DNA from: Labrys okinawensis
GTDB lineage: Bacteria; Pseudomonadota; Alphaproteobacteria; Rhizobiales; Labraceae
Length of the DNA: 64,000 bases
Assembly: GCF_002982075.1 (NCBI RefSeq)
Contig: NZ_PUEJ01000007.1
Location: 186,001-250,000, forward strand
Reading direction: 5' to 3'
Shown here: positions 1 through 7,704 of the stretch, in pieces
Numbering within the stretch: the stretch's first letter is position 1
Layout: each line of letters begins with the position of its first letter
The notes under the pieces: generated by a model
Databases searched by the model: none
Told to the model about the DNA's origin: nothing
Seen by the model: only the letters and a program-made list of their open reading frames with translations
Program-made: the position numbers and the translations under genes

Positions 1-47
1 CCGTATAGGACCGCGACGAAGCGATAGTGGCGGCAGACCGACGGCGC

Positions 48-2177
48 TCACAGCTTGAGCGTCACCCGGGTGTTCAGGAGCTGGCTGCGCCTGGCGCTGG
101 AGCCCAGCTTGATCTCGAAATCGCCCGCTTCCAGCACTGGCTGCAGGTCCCTGCCGGGGAAGGCCAGGTCCCTCGCCGCCAAGGCAATGGTGACGGTGCC
201 GCTCTGGCCGGGATCGAGGCTGATCTTGGCAAAACCCCTCAGTTCCAGCAGGGGCCGGGACAGGCTCGCCACCAGATCATGCGTGAAGAGGAACACGGTC
301 TCCTGGGCAGTCCGCTTGCCGGTATTGGTCACCGTGGCGCTGACCTCGATGGTATCGTCAGGGCCGAACACAGTCTTGCTCACCGTCAGGCCGGACAGGG
401 CGAAGGCGCCATAGGTGAGGCCATGCCCGAAAGGAAAAGCCGGCGCGTTGGGGGCGTCGATATATTTGGAGGTGTAATGGTCGTTCGGGTTGAAGGGGCG
501 GCCCGTCGGGTATTGCTCGTAATAGAGCGGGGCCTGCCCGACCGCGTCGGGCCAGCTCACCGGCAGGCGGCCGGAGGGCGATTCCTGCCCCATCAGGAGA
601 TCGCCGATGGCCGGGCCGGCCTGTTCGCCGGGCCACCAGGCCATCAGCACGGCCGAGGCGTTGTGAAAGAGCCAGGGCAAGGTGAGGGGCCGGCCGGCGA
701 AGAGCACGACGACCACCTTCTTGCCGAGCGCCAGGATCGCCTCGGCGAGCTCGCGCTGCTTGCCCGGCAGTTCCGGATGGGCGCGGCTGGCGGCTTCCCC
801 GCTCATCGGTGCCGTCTCGCCCAGGCAGAGCACTACGGTGTCGGCAACCCGCGCCGCTTCCACCGCGGTGGCGATGCCGGACATGTCGTCCGAGTTGATC
901 TTCACGCCCTCGGCCTGCGCCACGACGGTGGCGACCTTGCCGAGGCTGGTGCGCAGGGTGATGCTGTCCTCGGCGACCGAGGCGCCGCCCCACGGGCCGC
1001 GCATGTCGGCCTGGGCGTCGGCCAGCGGGCCGATCAGGGCGATGCGCTCCGTGCGCGTGAGCGGCAGGGCGTCGTTGTAGTTGGTGAGCAGGACGCAGGA
1101 TTTGCGGGCCGCGTCGCGGGCGACCTCGTGATGGTCGATGTTGCCGGCCATGGCAGCCAGGGGCGCCGTGCCGCGCCGATAGGGCTGGTCGAACAGGCCG
1201 AGCCGTTCCTTGAGGGCGAGGACACGCCGCACGCTGGCGTCGATCTCCGCCATGGTAATGAGGCCCGCTGACAGCGCTTCCGGCAGATGCTTGCGATAGG
1301 CGTTGGAGACCATGTCGATGTCGACGCCCGCCCGCAGGGAGAGGGCGGCGGCCTCGGCCAGGCTGCCGGCCACGCCATGGTTCATCAGCTCGGCCACGGC
1401 ATTGTAGTCGCTGATGATGACGCCGTCGAAGCCGAGCTTGTCGCGCAGCCAACCCTTGAGCAGCGGCTCATGCGCCGTCATCGGCATGCCGGCCAGGCTG
1501 TTGAAGGCGGGCATGATGGCGGCAACCCCCGCTTTCACGGCGGCCTCGAAAGGGGGCAGATAGATCTCGTGCAGAGCCCGGTCCGAAACGTCCACCGAGG
1601 CATATTCGCGGCCGGCGACCGGCGCGCCATAGGCGCAGAAATGCTTGGCGGTGGCGGCGATCGAGCCGATGGCCGAGAGGTCCGAGCCCTGGAAGCCCTT
1701 GACCTTGGCGATCGCCATCTCGGCGTTGAGCCAGGAATCCTCGCCGGCGCTTTCGACGATGCGGCCCCAGCGCAGGTCCCTGGAGACATCGATCATCGGG
1801 GCGAATGTCAAGGCGAGGCCGTCGTTCCAGGCCTCTACCGCCGCGATGCGCGCCGTGCGCGCCCAGGCGGCCCTGTCGAACATGGCGGCTTCCGCCAGCG
1901 GCACCGGAAAGGCCGTCTTGTGGCCGTGGATGACGTCGAAGCCGAGCAGCAGCGGAATGCCGAGGCGCGATTCCTCCACGGCGATGCGCTGGACCTCATT
2001 GACGTGATCGACGCCGACCATGTTGAGCAGATTGCCGATATCGCCTGAACGAATGGCGTCCGGCGAATCCCCGCCGAGCAGGGGACCGGTCACCGCATAG
2101 CCGGAGGCAACCATATTGAGTTGGCCGAGTTTTTCTCGCAGCGTCATCTTGGACAGCAGGGTCTCGATGCGGCTCAT
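48..2177 (-). CDS. bglX: GH3 family beta-glucosidase (BglX-like)
   Basis: Predicted glycoside hydrolase family 3 enzyme that releases glucose from the non-reducing end of beta-glucosides. The 709-residue product starts MSRIETLLSKMT; this ATG is preceded by GAGGAG at good spacing, which excludes a longer reading frame upstream. The N-terminal GH3 barrel (about 5-330) contains KHFCAYG and GVIISDYNA, whose Asp257 fits the catalytic nucleophile. A GH3 C-terminal domain (about 390-590) and a terminal fibronectin III-like domain (about 635-705) follow, the usual BglX order. No signal peptide is visible, unlike periplasmic E. coli BglX, so the enzyme may be cytoplasmic and act on imported oligosaccharides. 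It is divergent from a GH15 gene, so the intervening region probably holds both promoters. The substrate is inferred from family only. Confidence 0.93.
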   Translation of the reverse strand: MSRIETLLSKMTLREKLGQLNMVASGYAVTGPLLGGDSPDAIRSGDIGNLLNMVGVDHVNEVQRIAVEESRLGIPLLLGFDVIHGHKTAFPVPLAEAAMFDRAAWARTARIAAVEAWNDGLALTFAPMIDVSRDLRWGRIVESAGEDSWLNAEMAIAKVKGFQGSDLSAIGSIAATAKHFCAYGAPVAGREYASVDVSDRALHEIYLPPFEAAVKAGVAAIMPAFNSLAGMPMTAHEPLLKGWLRDKLGFDGVIISDYNAVAELMNHGVAGSLAEAAALSLRAGVDIDMVSNAYRKHLPEALSAGLITMAEIDASVRRVLALKERLGLFDQPYRRGTAPLAAMAGNIDHHEVARDAARKSCVLLTNYNDALPLTRTERIALIGPLADAQADMRGPWGGASVAEDSITLRTSLGKVATVVAQAEGVKINSDDMSGIATAVEAARVADTVVLCLGETAPMSGEAASRAHPELPGKQRELAEAILALGKKVVVVLFAGRPLTLPWLFHNASAVLMAWWPGEQAGPAIGDLLMGQESPSGRLPVSWPDAVGQAPLYYEQYPTGRPFNPNDHYTSKYIDAPNAPAFPFGHGLTYGAFALSGLTVSKTVFGPDDTIEVSATVTNTGKRTAQETVFLFTHDLVASLSRPLLELRGFAKISLDPGQSGTVTIALAARDLAFPGRDLQPVLEAGDFEIKLGSSARRSQLLNTRVTLKL

Positions 2178-2301
2178 CACAACTCCTCGTTCGGCAGATT
2201 GTCGCCGATCGCCGGACCGGCAGGCCGATGCGCAAATCAGCTTCTCTTCCCTGCTTAACGCCTCGCCGCTTCTGTTCAACCCCCACCTTGATTAGCATCG
2301 T

Positions 2302-2400
2302 CAGAGCGTTTCGGGGTTGGGCGGAATCGCCAGGAAGCGCAGAGACACGTCGGAACAAAGAGTTAGAGCAAATTGACGTTTCAGACGACGCGTTTTGCTC
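2302..2400 (+). repeat. Dispersed intergenic repeat, family A (copy 1)
   Basis: Shares ordered blocks with copies near 25.4, 30.1 and 53.8 kb: CAGAGCGTTT, GGCGGAATCGCCA, a variable GCAGAGAC block, AACAAAGAGTTAGAGCAA and a terminal GACGCGTTTTGCTC. It lies between the divergent bglX and GH15 genes and ends about 20 bp before the GH15 start, so it probably forms part of that 5' region. Confidence 0.7.
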
Positions 2401-2419
2401 AGGGAATCGGAGAGAGCAG

Positions 2420-3745
2420 ATGAGCGTGATCACGGATCTGGATCGCTGGATCGAGCGGCAATATCCCGTTGCCGTCCGGAACATGCAGCTTGCCATCTCC
2501 GCCACGGCCACGGTGAAGGAGCGGCCGGGTTTCGGCCAGACCATCACTCCGAAAAGGGGCTCGGTGGTGGCGTCGCCCGTGCCGGCCTCCTACGATCCGG
2601 ATCCCGACTATTTCTTCCACTGGTACCGCGACTCGGCCGTGGTGATCGACGCTCTGCGTCAGATCGACCCCCTGTGGCTCGACAGCGATATCGCAGCGGT
2701 CCATTTCTGCGATTTCGTGGATTTCAGCCTGGAGCTCAACGCCCTCAGGGGCGCCGATCTGGTCGAGGGCCCGGATTGGCGGGCAAAGGTCGCCGAGGAC
2801 TATCGGCAATTCGTGCGTGAAGATGCCGATCTGGCCAGCGTGGTGGTCCGCGGCGAAACGCGGGTTAACCCGGACGGCTCCCTCGACATCTCGCGCTGGA
2901 ACCGTCCGCAATATGACGGTATCGCCGCCCGTGTGCTGGCGGTGCTGCGCTGGGCCTCCGGCCGATCCTTCGGCGTCAGGCATGATGATGCCATCGCGAC
3001 CCTGCTGGACGAGGATATCCGCTTCGTCCTCGCCCATTGGCGCGAGCCGAGCTACGACATCTGGGAGGAGGAGAAGGCGCATCACTACTATACGCTTCGA
3101 ATCGAGGCGGCCGCGCTGGAGGAGGGGGCCTCCTGGCTGGCGGCGCAGGGCGATGCCGCGACCGCCCAGCGCGCCCGGGCGGATGCGGCCGAGATCCAGG
3201 GCCGTCTCCATCATTTCTGGCAGCCCGAACCCGGCTTCTATCGTTCGCGGCTGACCGAGGACGGCAAGCCGACGCCGAAGGATCTCGACATCGCCGTCAT
3301 CCTCGCTGCCATCCACGCCGGCGGCGCCCTGCCCACGCATTCGCCCCACGACATACGGATGGAAGCGACGCTGGATCGTCTCGACGCGATCTTCGAGGAG
3401 GACTACGCGATCAATCGGGGCCGGCCGGAGGGACGCGGCATCGCTCTCGGCCGCTACCGGGGCGACGAATATTATTCGGGCGGGGCCTATTATTTCTCGA
3501 CCCAGGCGGCGGCCGAATTCTGCTATCTGCGCGCGGCGGCCCTGCGGGGGGCGGATCCCGCCGCTGCCGATCGCCTGAAGGCACGGGGGGATGCCTATCT
3601 GGAAACCATTCGTGCCTTCACGCCCGACAATGGCGAAATGTCCGAGCAATTCGACCGTGTGACCGGCGAGCATAGCTCCGCCAAGCATCTGGCCTGGAGC
3701 TATGCCGGTTTCATCACGGCGGTGGAGGCGCGAAAGCGGGCATGA
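2420..3745 (+). CDS. GH15 family glucoamylase-like hydrolase
   Basis: Predicted glycoside hydrolase family 15 (alpha/alpha-toroid) enzyme releasing glucose from alpha-glucans or related alpha-glucosides. The start MSVITDLDRWIERQY follows GGAGAGAG. Family motifs include DPDYFFHWYRDSA (about 61-73), the catalytic-acid region SYDIWEEEKAHHYY (about 211-224, Glu216/217), YYSGGAYYFSTQAAAEF and the closing HLAWSYAGFITA. At 441 residues it consists of the catalytic domain alone, without starch-binding module or signal peptide, so a cytoplasmic role is likely. It is divergent from the GH3 gene and ends 3 bp before the convergent efflux gene. It could equally belong to a trehalase-like GH15 subgroup; the substrate is not resolved. 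Confidence 0.88.
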   Translation: MSVITDLDRWIERQYPVAVRNMQLAISATATVKERPGFGQTITPKRGSVVASPVPASYDPDPDYFFHWYRDSAVVIDALRQIDPLWLDSDIAAVHFCDFVDFSLELNALRGADLVEGPDWRAKVAEDYRQFVREDADLASVVVRGETRVNPDGSLDISRWNRPQYDGIAARVLAVLRWASGRSFGVRHDDAIATLLDEDIRFVLAHWREPSYDIWEEEKAHHYYTLRIEAAALEEGASWLAAQGDAATAQRARADAAEIQGRLHHFWQPEPGFYRSRLTEDGKPTPKDLDIAVILAAIHAGGALPTHSPHDIRMEATLDRLDAIFEEDYAINRGRPEGRGIALGRYRGDEYYSGGAYYFSTQAAAEFCYLRAAALRGADPAAADRLKARGDAYLETIRAFTPDNGEMSEQFDRVTGEHSSAKHLAWSYAGFITAVEARKRA

Positions 3746-3748
3746 CCC

Positions 3749-5323
3749 TCACTCCATCGCCATGCTGTGATCCATTTCCGCAGGCTTGGCGGCCTTTCGC
3801 AGGAAGAAGACCAGCGGCATCGCGGCCAACGTCAGCAGCATCATCAGCTTGAAGTCGTTGATATAGGCGATGATGGTCGCCTGCTGGCCGACCATGCCGT
3901 CGAGCATGGTCTGTCCAGCGGCGCTCAGCGGGTCGAGCAGTCTGGCCCGGGTCATGTCCTGCAGGGCCTGGTTGTAGGGCGTGATGTGGGCGACGAGATC
4001 GGCGTGGTTGGCCTGGGTGCTTTCGATCAGCAGGGCCGAGGTCATGGAGATGCCGACGCTGGAGCCGATATTGCGCGACAAATTGTAGAGGCCGGTGCCG
4101 TCGCCGCGCAGGCTGGCGTCGAGGGTCTGGAAGGTCACCGTGGTCAGCGGCACGAACAGGAAGCCCAGGCCTGCGCCCTGCACGAAACCGGTGACGATGA
4201 TCTGCCATTGCGAGATATCGGGGGTCCAGCCGGTCATGTCGTAGAGCGACCAGGCGGTCAGCCCGAAGCCGATCAGCAGGAGCAGGCGCGTGTCGAGCTT
4301 TCCGACCAGGCGGCCGACGATGAACATGCAGACCATTGTGCCGATGCCGCGCGGCCCCATCACCAGGCCGGCGGTCACCACGGGATAGCCCATCAGCGAT
4401 TGCAGATAGGGCGTCATCAGCGCCATGGCGGCGTAATAAGTGAGGCCCACGGCGGATATCAGCACCACCCCGACGGCGAAATTGCGGTCCACGAACAGGC
4501 GCGGCTTCACGAAAGTATCCTTGCCCGTGAAGGTGTGGACCAGGAAGATATAGAAAGCGCCGGCGCAGATCAGGGCCTCGAGCTGGATCTCGCCCGAGGA
4601 GAACCAGTCGAGCTGCTCGCCCCGGTCGAGCAGCACCTGCAGCGCGCCGATGGCGATGGAGAGCATGCCGAAGCCGAGCCAGTCGAGCTTCACGGCCGTG
4701 CTGCTGCGGGTCTCGGTGACGAAGGCCATCACGCCGAGCATGGCGACGAGGCCGATCGGCAGATTGATATAGAAGATCCAGCGCCAGGAAATGTGGTCGG
4801 TGAGCCAGCCGCCGATGACGGGGCCTAGCACAGGCCCCACCATCACGGCGACGCCGAATACGGCCATGGCTCCGCCGCGCTCCTCCGGCGTGTAGATGTC
4901 GAGCATGATGGCCTGGGCCAGCGGCACGAGAGCGGCGCCGAACACGCCCTGCATCAGGCGGAAGCCGACGATCTGCACCAGGGATTGCGCCATGCCGCAC
5001 AGCATGGAGGCGACCACGAAGCCGATGATGGAGACGAGCAGCAGCCGCTTGCGGCCGAACCGGGCCGCGAGGAAGCCGGAGGGCGGCGTCATGATCGCCG
5101 CTGCCACGATATAGGAGGTCAGCACCCAGTTGATCTGGTCCTGGCTGGCGGCGACGCTGCCCTGGATATGGGGCAGCGCGATATTGGCGATGGTGGTGTC
5201 GAGCGCTTGCATGATCACCGCCAGGATGACGCAGGCGGTGATGGCGCCGCGATTGGCGACCTTGGGGGCAGGCAGAGCGGGACTGGAGATTGGGCCGGCG
5301 CTCGCGGTGGCGGATGCGCTCAT
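3749..5323 (-). CDS. emrB: DHA2 family MFS multidrug efflux pump (EmrB-like)
   Basis: Inner-membrane drug:proton antiporter of the 14-helix DHA2 family. The 524-residue protein begins MSASATASAGP and soon enters a first helix containing ALDTTIANIALPHIQG. Motif A is visible in GFLAARFGRKRLL, and the antiporter motif C in VAVMVGPVLGPVIGGW. The ATG at 5323 is preferred over an upstream in-frame TTG. It follows an EmrA-like adaptor and a MarR regulator on the same strand, the classical marR-emrA-emrB arrangement, and should form a tripartite pump with an outer-membrane channel encoded elsewhere. The substrate range is unknown; hydrophobic drugs, uncouplers or plant phenolics are typical for the family. 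Confidence 0.92.
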   Translation of the reverse strand: MSASATASAGPISSPALPAPKVANRGAITACVILAVIMQALDTTIANIALPHIQGSVAASQDQINWVLTSYIVAAAIMTPPSGFLAARFGRKRLLLVSIIGFVVASMLCGMAQSLVQIVGFRLMQGVFGAALVPLAQAIMLDIYTPEERGGAMAVFGVAVMVGPVLGPVIGGWLTDHISWRWIFYINLPIGLVAMLGVMAFVTETRSSTAVKLDWLGFGMLSIAIGALQVLLDRGEQLDWFSSGEIQLEALICAGAFYIFLVHTFTGKDTFVKPRLFVDRNFAVGVVLISAVGLTYYAAMALMTPYLQSLMGYPVVTAGLVMGPRGIGTMVCMFIVGRLVGKLDTRLLLLIGFGLTAWSLYDMTGWTPDISQWQIIVTGFVQGAGLGFLFVPLTTVTFQTLDASLRGDGTGLYNLSRNIGSSVGISMTSALLIESTQANHADLVAHITPYNQALQDMTRARLLDPLSAAGQTMLDGMVGQQATIIAYINDFKLMMLLTLAAMPLVFFLRKAAKPAEMDHSMAME

Positions 5324-5421
5324 GGCAGGCCTCGTTCGCAAAGATCTGGGATTATAGGTGATGAAATAAACAGGTGCTCAAAATGCGGGCCGGCGCGCGG
5401 CGAGGCGCGACGGCGTTATCG

Positions 5422-6606
5422 TCAGCCGGCCTGGTGGTTGCCTTGAGGCTTGTCTTGGCCGAACCAGCTCGTCACGAAGCTGGGCAGGCCGCGGGCATGG
5501 CCGGTATCGACACCGACCACCACGCTCATGCCGACACGCAGGGCCGGCTTGTCGGGCGCGGGATCAATGCTGATGCGCATGGGAATGCGCTGGACCACCT
5601 TCACCCAATTGCCGGAGCTGTTCTGTGCAGGTAGCAGGGAAAAGCTCGAGGCGGAGGCAGGGCTGATGGTCTCGACCGTGCCGGTCCAGGTCACGCCCGG
5701 ATAGGTGTCGACCGAGATCTCGACCGGCTGGCCGGGCTTGACATAGGTGAGCTCGGTTTCTTTCGGGGTCGCGTCCACCCAGATATTGGTGGTGGAGACC
5801 AGGTTGAAGGCGCGCTGGGAGGCGTTGAGATAGGCGCCGCGCTGCAGGGCATCGACATTGGTGACGATGCCGTCGAACGGCGCCCGGACTATGGTGTCGC
5901 CGAGGTCGCGCTTGGCGTTGTCGACGGCCGATTGGGCCTGGAGGTAGAAGGGGTTCTTTTCCACCGGCAGGGAAGCGTCGCCGCCGAGCTGGGCCAGCAT
6001 GGCCTGGGCATTGGCCTGGGCCACGATGACCTTCTGGCGCGCCGCATCGAGATCATGCTTGGCCTGGTCGAAGCTCTGCTTGGAGGCGGCGCTGGAGGAT
6101 TGCAGGTCCTGCTGGCGCTTGAACTGCGCCTCATAATAGGGAATATCCGCCTTGGCCTGCTCGATCTGCGCCTCGGCCTGGGCATAACTCGCCTGCAGGG
6201 TCAGGACCTGGTTGCGCACGGTGCCGAGCTGCGCCTCCGCTCCTTCCAGGGCAGTGCGGTAGCTGTCGGGACGGATGCGGTAGAGCACGTCTCCCTTCTT
6301 GACGGCCTGGTTCTCGACGACGTCGATCTCCACCACCGTGCCGGCGACGTCGGTGGATATGCCGACCATCGCCGCCTGCACATAGGCGTTGTCCGTCTCC
6401 ATCACCTGCCCGCCGGTGACGTAGAAATAGCCGCCTGCCACGAGGGCGACGGGAAGCAGGGCAAAGAGCAGGGGGCGGGTCAGCGAGCGCCTGCGCATCT
6501 TGGCCGGCTGCGGCGTGGCCGTGTCCCGACTGGCCTTGTCGCCGGAGAGGCCGTCGATCTCGATAGGGTTTTCGAGTTTCTGGGTCTGGTTGCTGCCGTC
6601 AGCCAT
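5422..6606 (-). CDS. emrA: HlyD family membrane-fusion protein (EmrA-like)
   Basis: Periplasmic adaptor subunit linking the EmrB-type pump to an outer-membrane channel. The 394-residue protein has a cytoplasmic N-terminus, one transmembrane helix (LLFALLPVALVAGGYFYVTG, about 47-66), then a lipoyl/barrel-sandwich hybrid half (DNAYVQAAMVGISTDVAGTV), an alpha-helical hairpin rich in Ala, Gln and Glu (about 120-215), the second lipoyl half and a beta-barrel domain. Its start overlaps the marR stop by 8 bp, which implies translational coupling, and emrB follows 98 bp downstream. No outer-membrane factor gene is present nearby. Confidence 0.92.
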   Translation of the reverse strand: MADGSNQTQKLENPIEIDGLSGDKASRDTATPQPAKMRRRSLTRPLLFALLPVALVAGGYFYVTGGQVMETDNAYVQAAMVGISTDVAGTVVEIDVVENQAVKKGDVLYRIRPDSYRTALEGAEAQLGTVRNQVLTLQASYAQAEAQIEQAKADIPYYEAQFKRQQDLQSSSAASKQSFDQAKHDLDAARQKVIVAQANAQAMLAQLGGDASLPVEKNPFYLQAQSAVDNAKRDLGDTIVRAPFDGIVTNVDALQRGAYLNASQRAFNLVSTTNIWVDATPKETELTYVKPGQPVEISVDTYPGVTWTGTVETISPASASSFSLLPAQNSSGNWVKVVQRIPMRISIDPAPDKPALRVGMSVVVGVDTGHARGLPSFVTSWFGQDKPQGNHQAG

Positions 6607-7063
6607 GATTTGCCTCCTTCTCGTCGACCGGCTGGCGGCAGGCTTCGAGAAGGTTGGCCTTCATCTGCGTCAGGGTGTCGAGTAGTTTCACGCGGTCTTC
6701 GTCTGGGATGGACGCCAGGGCTTCCGCCCGCGTCCGGTCGCCGAGAACGCGCATCTCGGCGAGAATGGGATGGGCGGCCGGCGTCAGGAAGAGCAGCCAG
6801 ACCCGGCGGTCGCTCGCATGCTGGCGCCGTTCGATCAGCCCGCGCGCCTCGAGCTTGTCGAGAATGCGCACCAGAGTGATCGGCTCGATTTCGAGCAGTT
6901 CGGCCAGCCCGCTCTGATGGATGCCCTCGCTGCGGGAGAGAAAGGCGAGCGTCTGCCATTGCGAGCGCGTCAAGCCGATATCGCCGGCCCGCTGCTCGAA
7001 GCGCTTGCGCATCAGGCGGGCGACGTCATGCAGGATGAAGCCGAGGGTGGGCGGATTGAGCAT
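6599..7063 (-). CDS. MarR family transcriptional regulator of the efflux operon
   Basis: Winged-helix repressor expected to sense an efflux substrate. The 154-residue protein shows the MarR order: dimerisation helix, LTRSQWQTLAFLSRSEGIHQ, recognition-helix region LAELLEIEPITLVRILDKLE, then the wing GLIERRQHASDRRVWLLFLT. It is the first gene of the operon with emrA and emrB, overlapping emrA by 8 bp. Just upstream lie two compact inverted repeats (7068-7082 and 7087-7100) suitable for dimeric regulator binding, so autoregulation is likely. The inducer cannot be read from the sequence. Confidence 0.92.
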   Translation of the reverse strand: MLNPPTLGFILHDVARLMRKRFEQRAGDIGLTRSQWQTLAFLSRSEGIHQSGLAELLEIEPITLVRILDKLEARGLIERRQHASDRRVWLLFLTPAAHPILAEMRVLGDRTRAEALASIPDEDRVKLLDTLTQMKANLLEACRQPVDEKEANHG

Positions 7064-7067
7064 CTCT

Positions 7068-7082
7068 AGAACATGCCGTTCT
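7068..7082. promoter_or_regulatory. Inverted repeat upstream of marR-emrAB
   Basis: AGAAC-N5-GTTCT is a perfect 5-bp inverted repeat starting 5 bp upstream of the marR start codon. Its position would allow a bound repressor to block initiation. This is a candidate operator half of a pair with the palindrome at 7087-7100. Confidence 0.45.
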
Positions 7083-7086
7083 AATT

Positions 7087-7100
7087 ATAAGCTTGCTTAT
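7087..7100. promoter_or_regulatory. Palindromic candidate MarR operator
   Basis: ATAAGCTTGCTTAT is a perfect inverted repeat (ATAAGC, TT, GCTTAT) about 24-37 bp upstream of the marR start. It lies in AT-rich sequence and is flanked by further TTATAA words, so it probably overlaps the efflux operon promoter. MarR proteins bind such palindromes as dimers. Confidence 0.55.
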
Positions 7101-7164
7101 CTTTAGGCATGATTATAACAAGGATGCCTCGAATGCAATCGCGCAGATGGTGCGGAACCGAAAA

Positions 7165-7527
7165 ATGGCTGCTGATCACGCGAGATTTGATCGGGGTTCG
7201 GCGCTGACCGCGGCTGGCCTGGTGGGCGCGGCCTGTTTTGCGCTGGTGCTCGGTACGCATCCTGCGGCTGCCGCCCCGCGCTTCGTCAGCTGCGGCGGCG
7301 CTGCCATGTTGGGGGCTGCGCTGCTCAATTGCTCCCACCTCGCGCCGACCAAGCCGGCGCAGCTGTGCAATTTCAGTTGGAGCCTCCTGCAGGTCGGTAA
7401 CGTCCCGCAGGTGGTGAGCGGCTCCTTCCTGCTGCCGCCGGGCGCCAACAACGCCCAGGTCTATCAGGGGGCCGGCTATGTCGCCGCGCTGGCTTCGCCG
7501 GTCATCCTCTGCCAGGACCAGAATTGA
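7165..7527 (+). CDS. Small exported hypothetical protein
   Basis: I do not recognise a named family. The 120-residue product has a plausible signal peptide: charged start MAADHARFDRGS, hydrophobic LTAAGLVGAACFALVLG, and a cleavage-like site after THPAAAA. The mature part has three Cys residues plus one near the C-terminus (VILCQDQN), consistent with disulfides in the periplasm. The start is uncertain; an in-frame ATG at 7147 is an alternative and neither has a strong ribosome-binding site. It is divergent from the marR-emrAB operon and 177 bp upstream of the pseudo-caspase gene. Confidence 0.55.
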   Translation: MAADHARFDRGSALTAAGLVGAACFALVLGTHPAAAAPRFVSCGGAAMLGAALLNCSHLAPTKPAQLCNFSWSLLQVGNVPQVVSGSFLLPPGANNAQVYQGAGYVAALASPVILCQDQN

Positions 7528-7704
7528 CCTCGATCTGCGGTCTCTGGCGCCCCGGCCTCTCTATTGCCCCCACACCGCCCCAAAACAGCCCCTTTTGGTT
7601 CACACGCCATACAAGTTGGCTAGGCTATCGCTTAGGTTGTACTCACAGGCCAAGAGCCGTTCGAGCTCGGCCCATGCCGGGTGGAAACCAAGAGGGCCAG
7701 ATCA

